The notes under the pieces: model-generated
Seen by the model: only the letters and a program-made list of their open reading frames with translations
The model's database searches: none
Told to the model about the DNA's origin: nothing
Made by a program: the position numbers and the translations under genes
Shown: positions 50,001 through 59,000 of the stretch, piece after piece
How positions within the stretch are numbered: position 1 is the stretch's first letter
How the letters are laid out: every line of letters starts with the position of its first letter
From: Owenia fusiformis
Taxonomy: Eukaryota; Annelida; Polychaeta; Sabellida; Oweniidae
Assembly: GCA_903813345.2 (NCBI GenBank)
Contig: CAIIXF020000001.1
Location: forward strand, 53,027,885-53,091,884
Length of the DNA stretch: 64,000 nt
Direction: 5' to 3'

Positions 50001-53000
50001 CCAAATATGACTAATTTTAAGCAAATCCAAATTATGGTATTGTGATAAGTTATGAATGAGAGAGATTTCCTGTTAAGCCCTGTCTAAGCACGGAGTAATT
50101 TGTGACCCTGGGGTATGGGAACTGATATTATTGCCTCCCCTGGCCCAGACTCTTGCGTGTCCATTATTTACTTTATAAATTCACTACATAAAGTTGACAA
50201 TAGTGAACATATATTGTGTAACGATGCAGTTCCTGGGACAGTTGCAGACTTTGATTGTTTATTTGCTTCGTTGCCAGATACAGAAGAGGATTTTCTTGAA
50301 CCCGTGAACTTTTCAAAACTGGACAGTACCCAAAATCCAAATTTTGCGACTCAAATCAAAGTCAACAAACTCAAAATGTTCAAAATTTGACATTTACTAT
50401 ACATGTACATGAAAAAATTCATTCAACTCCATACCCGAATTAATTGTATAGGCAAGATATATATATACATGCCTGAAGCAAGAAATGTCAAAATAACACA
50501 AAAACGACGATTTTTACTTTGGTCATTGTCATTTCTACAGTAAACATAAAGTTACTGATAACAGTGCTCTCCCCAAGATTTTTTTGTGTCAAGGATTTTG
50601 TAATTTTTTGTGCAACATTTCACAATTCTGTAATTTTATGTGCAACATTTTAGGATTTCCTTATTTTTTATTGTAACATTTTAGGAGGCGCATCTAACTG
50701 CATTGAGGAGAATTTTGGTTTTATAAAATACATGGAGGTGCTGCGCCTCAGAGATTTCAATGTGGGGAGAGCACTGGATATCTAAACACAAATATCCATT
50801 TTCTTTTTTTTAATCACAAAGACAATGCCATTTATTTTGAAATAAAAACAATGCATATCATTTGCAATTGCTATTTCGAGTTTTGATGTCCTACCAAGAA
50901 GTAAAACAAAATTCAGGGCAACTTACTTCAAAATGAAAATTAGGCGTGAAAAGATGGATTTGCAAATAGATCATGTGGACATGCCCGATGCATTTGTTTT
51001 GCAACTGAGATAACAAGCATTGACCATAGCATGATATTGAAAAAGATCCAAAAATAAAAGTTACATAACTTTTTGCCCTAATTTTTTTTGTTATACCAAC
51101 TCTCTCAATCAACTTTTGATATGCTTTAAAAATCTGTTATAAATTGTATAAATCTTGTAACACTCGATAAATCAAATTAATGGGTTTTTTATACTTTGAC
51201 ATATTATGTAATTTAATGCTCTTTGTTGTATGAAAGTGAGATACAGCTGCAAAAGTGGATGCCAAAATAAAGAAGTAGATCTAATCTTTTATAAAATGAA
51301 TAAAATTAAAGATAATGTTAAAAATGAAACTAAAATAAACTCACCCTTAATATCATCATGTTCATTGTAGGCTGTGTAATCTTTTGGTACTGAAATGACA
51401 GCAAAACAAAAGTATAAACATTTCGAAATTGAAAAAGAAAAACAAAGGAGAAAAAATAGATTGATAAAAGAGATGTAGGGAAGAATAGATGATAACAATG
51501 ATCCTCAGGATGGATCATAGGGTGCTCAAATTTTTCAGAAACTGAAAATTGGCGAAATTGATAGCTTTGAAGGAATTGGCTAATTTTGATAAAAATGCTA
51601 ATCTTAGCTAAAATCTTACAAATTTTAGCATATCTTTTAAGAGAGGCCAGGTCTCCTAATTTATATTATTCTTCAATTTTCTTTAAAAATCATGTAAAGT
51701 ATCATTCAAGAAACCAATATATTTGGTCTTGAATCTTGTCTATAAAAAAAACAAAATTTTAGGGAAACACATTTGTTTATGTTTTCTAGTTCACCTCATT
51801 AGATTGATACCTTGATTGCATAGAACCAAACAAAACAATTTTAATTTGCCCTACAGTATTTAGGTTTAGTCTTGCTCTTAGCTGTACTCCAATATACACC
51901 TCACCTAAGTAAAAGGTCAAGTCAGGTTTTGACCATAACAAGAGTATGCCAATGCACTTTCATGATAATCATAGAGAAACTCCTATAAACCATATGACCT
52001 AATAAGAGCAATGTGTCTTACCATAGCTATGTATAAAATTGGCGAGGTAGAGGTCAAGCTCGCGCACTGATACACTGATATGATGAGGGTTTACACACAC
52101 ATGTGGATGTAAGCAATCGTGGGACTTTTCTAAGCGTTCACCGTCTGTACTCTCCAATGGAATAGCTTTAAATAAAATAACCATGACTAGATCCAACCTC
52201 CATACTTTGTCAGCCTGGCGTAAGCAGTCTATACGGCGCATTTTGCCTTTTTGATCGGGATTGCTCAATACGCACAATGGCGGACGTTTTCCCGTTATGC
52301 TCAATACAAAGTCCTCGCGGCATTCTTGATTAATGTCTTTACGTAGCTTTGCTAGCAATCTTGATGCCCACTTCTGTTTCACTTCTGGTTTCTCACACTG
52401 AAATCAAAACAATACATATTATACATTAATAACAAAATAAACTACATGTTATTTGTCTCTTATTAAGGGTTCATAACATTATACATATTTTTACAATCTT
52501 GATAAATTTCGGAACAAAATCAGGCATCTGTGACACCTCTAATTTTGGTAAATACATGTAGATATAAATAACACAGCATATTAGCTACACACTAAAGCAG
52601 GAAAGGTATTTTATTCTATAAATCATATCACCTATTAGACCAAACTCATAACTAAGTAAATTTAGAATGAGGTACCAACACCTTGACTTAGCATATGACA
52701 TTAAATGGCCATGAGGGTCTAGAGTCATAACTACACCATGGTATTCATATCATAATTTGTTATGATTCAAAACAAAAACAAAGAACCGACAATGTTTAAA
52801 AACACTTGAACTGATGCAGGCTGAAGTGCGTCATTTTTTGATTTACTAATAGAAGGTCATTCTTAAGTTATTAATAAATGTTAATTTTTAATAGGGTTTG
52901 ACATTTAGATTTTTAAATGGTGTTACTTACTTTGTAAACAAAACACTGATGCGCTTAAAATGGTTGATCAACTGACTTTTGAACAATCAAAAGACACTTA

Positions 53001-56000
53001 TCAAAATAAACAATTAAAAAAACACTTTTAAAAATCTTAGTTTCAGAACAATTATTCTCACATCACTATTTATCATACATGCCTATTTTTTAAATATCTA
53101 ATAAGTTCATATCTTATTTCAGATTTTAACATTTTTGTGTTCTGTTTTTTTCATTATTTTGAAATTTGCTGATACATTTTGAATAACTTGAAAATTTGAT
53201 AGGGATAAAATAACTTCGGATCATTTTTTGGTTATTTATCAGGAATTGGTAACATCATTATGGCTTGATAAAAATATTTTTACTTGCGATTAGTTCATTC
53301 CTGTATATATTGTCAGGTTATATTTTAAAACCACAAAAAGTGAAATATCTTTTCTTGTGTTTGGCAGATAATACTGTATAAGTGGTATTTAATCCGAGTG
53401 GTTAATTTTCCGAATGGTCAAATTTCATCATTTTCCTAATTTAAATTTTCCTAATGACAAGAAACCTCCCATTGGATAACATTATAAAGACAATATTTCC
53501 GACATTTAATTTTCCGAACCTGGCAAAAATTAGGAAATAGGCAAATTAAATGATTAGGCAAAATTACCACTTATACAGTATTTTCTTTTACTGGTCATTT
53601 TCTAATTTGTATAACTATCACATACATAAGGGTCATATGAAGTGAATCAGTAAAACTGATGAATATTCAGGTTAAAGGGAATTTTGCAATACCCTGCCAT
53701 GTTATTTCCCCCGAATCAGCCACCTGGTGGCGAAACTGGTAACTACCAACTCGCATCTGAGTAATTGTAGTTACCTGTAATTCTTCCTTCACTCTTCTCT
53801 CTTCTTCCATTCCCATACGTTTCTCATGCTTCTTGTAGAACTTTCTTTTGGCTGCCTGGAGGTTGAACCATGTGAATGCGAAAGATTTAACGTGAGGCAG
53901 GAGGGCCTCTATGAACGGATGGAACTCATCCTGGAAAAAGAAAATCGTAAAATTGAAATGAATTGAATAAAATTCATTTACTAGACATATATTAATACAG
54001 TAAAACCGGTGTAGAGCCACAAAAGTGTTTTCACCCTTGGTAGGTGTTCACTACAGAGAGGTGAGTATATGCTGAGAAGGGGTGCTCACTAGACACAGGT
54101 ATTCACGTAGAGAGGGGTGTTCACTAAGACAGGTTTCACTACATACTAAGATGGAAATGTTGTATTCTTTGGCCAAAATGATGACTTGCGCAAGTAATCA
54201 TTTCCTAGACATATATCTACTAAATGATCATGTGAAGATATTAAGTATTAAAACGGAGCATTTTTCTGCACAGTTGAGCATTTGTATACTCTACATGTAC
54301 AGTATATGCACAACTGACTACAACTAAAGTTAATAATAAAAAATAATATTCTGCGTTAACATGGAAAATAACAGGCATGATAACAACAAAATCAAACTGA
54401 ACTTCCCACTTCTTTCCTTTTCCAGTTGTAAAACGGTTAAAAGAAGGATGAAACATGAGTCCGAAATGTTATTCAAAATACTAAAAATTTTATGAGAACA
54501 AAAATATTTAATATACCATAAAACATACAGAAAATGAAAAACATTAACTTTTCTAAATGTTGAAATGTCACTGCAAGTGCAAGAAATATGTCAGATAACA
54601 GTCTTAAGAAATGCTTCAACTTGAGGCAACCCCTTCATATATAATCATACATATCAATTAGATATTTGCTTGTGTTTTCTTAGGCATGTGCTCTAGACTG
54701 GTATGATGTTATCATTTTTAATATATGACTAAGAGACCTTATCCCTCCAGATATATAACAACCTATGAATACAAATCAGATTCATCTGATCACTGACCAC
54801 GCAAATAAAACAACCAGTGGTCATGAATTGCAATAGTTCAGTATGATATTAATGTATGGATGGCATGGGCTAGCTTTATACTGAAGTTCATAATCAACTT
54901 GCAAAATATGAACATGTCTTTAAATTTTGATATAAAGTTCAACTTTTGACTTACTTTTGAAAGCTGGAGAATTATTTCTGTTCATATTTGACTTCAAACC
55001 TAATTTACATGCATGTGGAAAACACATTATTGAAAATCAATGCTACGTCTGGCAATGTTCATAATAAAGTATGAAGATAGGGGTGTATTACCCTTAGTTT
55101 TCCAGGAAGGTTTTCGAGTTGCATACTTTTAACTAAATAATATAAGTGTAGTTAAGAAACGTTGGGTAGAAATATAAATAGCGAACAGACACTTCCCTGT
55201 TTTCATTCTCAAATGATGAACCAGAAAATATCATGGCCGGTTAATGCATTTTTCAAATTTGTTTTTTGTACTTATAAATAAATTGTCATTTATGGCTAAT
55301 TTTATAGATGCTCGTTGTTGCAAATAAACTGTGAAACACTAATTATCTTGCTTCACCCATCAAGTGGTAGTTTGTGCACCAGGGTGTCCTTATGCCACAC
55401 TGTTAACTTCGGGGGGGGGGGGGTTCTATCAGCCATACCATCCTTTAATCAACAATTAGATACCTTTCTATTCTAAATTGCTCATTACATTTCTTTTCGT
55501 ACAACTAACGAAATATATATCTCTGATTACCCTTTTTCATAATGAGAGCTTCATCCCAAAAATTAAGTGCATTTACTTGCTTTGAGACCTCAGGGTAATT
55601 TGCGAAAATGGCAAGTTTTTTTTAAAAACTTTCTGGTGAAACCCTACATCGTATTACGATAATAGGACCAAAAACTAATCATATAATATGGTTATTCTGG
55701 CCATCTTATTCCTTCTAACATACCGTACCTTGATATACTGTATAATCCCCCTCCCCATTCACAGAGTAACTGACTGAGGTCTCAATCAAGAATGGAATTT
55801 TATATGCTGAACAATGTTACATAATAACATAGAGGTAAACATAATATATCAGTTACTTTGTATGTAAGTCAGCTGATTTATATAGTAAAGTACATGTATA
55901 GGAATGTAAACACAGTTCAGTATAATCAAGAAGTACTGAAGCCAACTTTGTATAACCACTGCCAAAAACTTAGAGAAGCACGCAAAAGTTTGGCTAGAGT

Positions 56001-59000
56001 TTTAATTTCTTCATTTCTAGGTCATCTGAACTATTCATTGCCAAATTAATTATTTATCATTAATTACTGTACTATATTTGGCTAAAACCAAATGTTTTTT
56101 TACTATAACTATACAGAACATTATCAATTTTGCTTTCATACCAAATGTTTGGTTATTCAGTACAGAACATGTATGCGAATGTTTTGCTTGCTGGTATGTA
56201 TCCCACATTATTGGATTACAGAATAAATTCATGTAAAACTTACATTGTAAAAGCGTAAATCCATATTTTGTTCCATTCGGCTGATGCACCTGTATATTAT
56301 AACTCAAACATTTATATGTGAGCTATAAGTTAAGTTACTTGACCATAGTATTAATGTATAGGTGGTTCACTAGCCGTTCTGTAATATTGCATAAAGCTTT
56401 AGCCCTAGTGCTCTCATGTGGGTTCAAACTACATGTTATAAGTTTGACTCCTAATTTTAGGCAATTCAGCAATCAGGTCCCTTGTGGTGTTCCTCCCTAG
56501 TGTCTCTATTGCTTAGTTTTTAATGATGCAGTTATTCACGGGGTTCTTAACTTCTAACATGGGGTTTTTCTACCTACTATGCAGTACATTTGTAATAATC
56601 ATACCTAGGGCTAAACCATGAAGTTGTTAAAAAAGCATGGAATTGTTCAACCAGAACTATGTAAAATACAACATATTAAACTGCCTTTAAGGTGGTTACG
56701 TAACTTGTGCTTAGTTTGAGTCAGTTAAAACAGGAAAGTATATTACCCTGGCAAAATCAACTGCTCAAATATATAGAGCTAACAAAGTTCTAAAAATCAA
56801 GTCTAATATCCCATTTAGAACCCATTTCTTAGACTTGGAGTCCATAGTACAAATACTCCCTATCAATATTCTACTTGTTGAGATCGCCTCAATTTGTGTT
56901 CTTCTGGGATAATGAGGTTTTCAGCAAGGTTGTATTGACTAACATGGGGGTATACACCATTGACTTAACATTAGGATATCATCGAATTATCATGGGGAAA
57001 GAACTAAAGTTCATGGAGTCTCAACAAGATTCATGTAGGATAATATTGGTAGAATCCAGGGCTTTTCTTTTTTAATGACAATTTTTACTTGGATGTGATA
57101 AAAAATGAGACTATGATTTCTATTACAAATAGAATTTTGTAACATCTCATGCTGCATATCATGCACAGTTTTGAGACCTTTAACATTAAAAATGTTTGTT
57201 ATCCCAAAAATACATTGCAGTAATGATTCTGCATCAAATAATCAAGTTTTAGATATGTACCGATATTTATTTTCATCTTATCGCATTTGACCAGAAGTTA
57301 TGACTACATTTCATAGGAAAATGTATATATATCAATATGAAACACCCTGTATATACAAGTATATCATACATATGAAACCTGCATGAATATTAAATGAAAC
57401 ACCATTCTTTAATGAATTTTTAAATTTCAATCAACATCATCTGATCAACTGATTAATGTACATTCCTGATTCATATCCCATGATTATGACTTTAAGCCAG
57501 AAATTGATCTGGAAAACCCAGATATATAAGGGCATATCATTTTACATTATTATTGTAACATGGTCAGACTTATTTCTTTGTAATCACTCCTTGTAATTCT
57601 CTTTCACTTTTAAATTAAAATTAACATATATACGTCATTTTCAGAAACTTGTTTGGCTGCATCTTGTGTATGTTTTATTATCACATTTATATTATTTATA
57701 TTGTTTATAAGACTTATCATTCAGTGGTTCACCCCCCCCCCCCATCCCCCTACCACGTGGAGGAATGTTTGTTACATGGAGTAAACAAGCACCTGTTGTT
57801 AGACTACAGTACAAAGCTAATGGCTGAAAATATGTAAATAGATCTTCACTCCAAGAGGATGTTCTATTCTATACAAGACCAATCAGCTGATCAGAGATAT
57901 ATTAACCTACTTTTTCAAAACAGCTCAAAGTGTTCAACTTCCAAGATGATGATCAAGCTGATTTAGTTGAACCAGCGAAAGTAATGCCAATAAGTCCAAA
58001 ATTCAAGTTTACTATGATACATAGAATATGAGCCCATGTGAACTAGGATTGGCTGTGGAGGGATGGTCATAAAGAAACATCCTGTATTTTCAATTTAAAA
58101 CCATATGATGGTTCCTTTTGAATTTTAATGTAATGTTAAAAACTTCTTGTAATGAAATAAATTTTTTGATAATAAATTGAAGAGGTAGAAAATCTTCTTG
58201 AGATCTCTCCGTGACTAACCTACAGACCACAAGAAACATGTGAAAACATGCCTACTTCATTAGATCCTGGTGCTTGTTGTTTACAGATTGTCATACTTCA
58301 AAACAAGAAAACTACACCATACACAGAGCACTAAATCTTCACTTTAACAATCTGGAGTCAATTTCATTACATGAGGTTATCTACTGTCTCTTGCAAATAC
58401 CCCAATTGTCAGAGCCTCGTACATGAGATGAAGCTCTCATTCAAAGAAGGAAAAATAAGAACTATTTCAGGGGTTTCATTAGCAGCAGGCAACGGGTGAT
58501 TTTCACCACTTGTTTTTCAAATTGTTGTTTTTCAGGGATTCTTCAACTTTTCCATGTTAAATTTATGATTTGCATTAATTTTCCCTGTTGTTTTCATTTA
58601 AAGCCTGTTGTAGGAAATTTATCAAGAGTCTCTCTTTATCTAATATTGCTTCCTCTCAGTGTCTATTCCAAGGGATAGGACAGACAGTGGATCCCAAAAT
58701 GGAAAGAGTACCCAAAAAGATGTGCCAGTTATATTAGAGCACAATAGGAATTGTATATATGTTGTCTCTGCCTCTTGAGAAAGTTACATCTTTTAAGGTC
58801 AAGGGACATGACACACAATCAAATGTGATTAGATTTAAACAAATATATGAAAATGTAGACCTAATAACATGTAATCAATTGAATGAAAGTTTATAACAGG
58901 AGACAGGTTCAAAATCGAAAGAACCAGGGGTGACTGCTAAGTGATACTCTGGTGATGTAGCATCAGTTGCTCAGTATTTTTTTCCATTCAAGTGATCAAC

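Noticed and set aside
53667-53774. Extension of the NFI exon 2 frame past the donor to a stop at 53667
   Set aside because: The extension is a transposon fragment, and the gtaact donor joins perfectly to exon 3 with full colinearity to vertebrate NFI.
58480-58690. Similarity between 58470-58620 and 26745-26890 (GGRNTTCATTAGC tract followed by TTTTC-rich sequence)
   Set aside because: Probably an old dispersed repeat, but ends and extent are too unclear to annotate.
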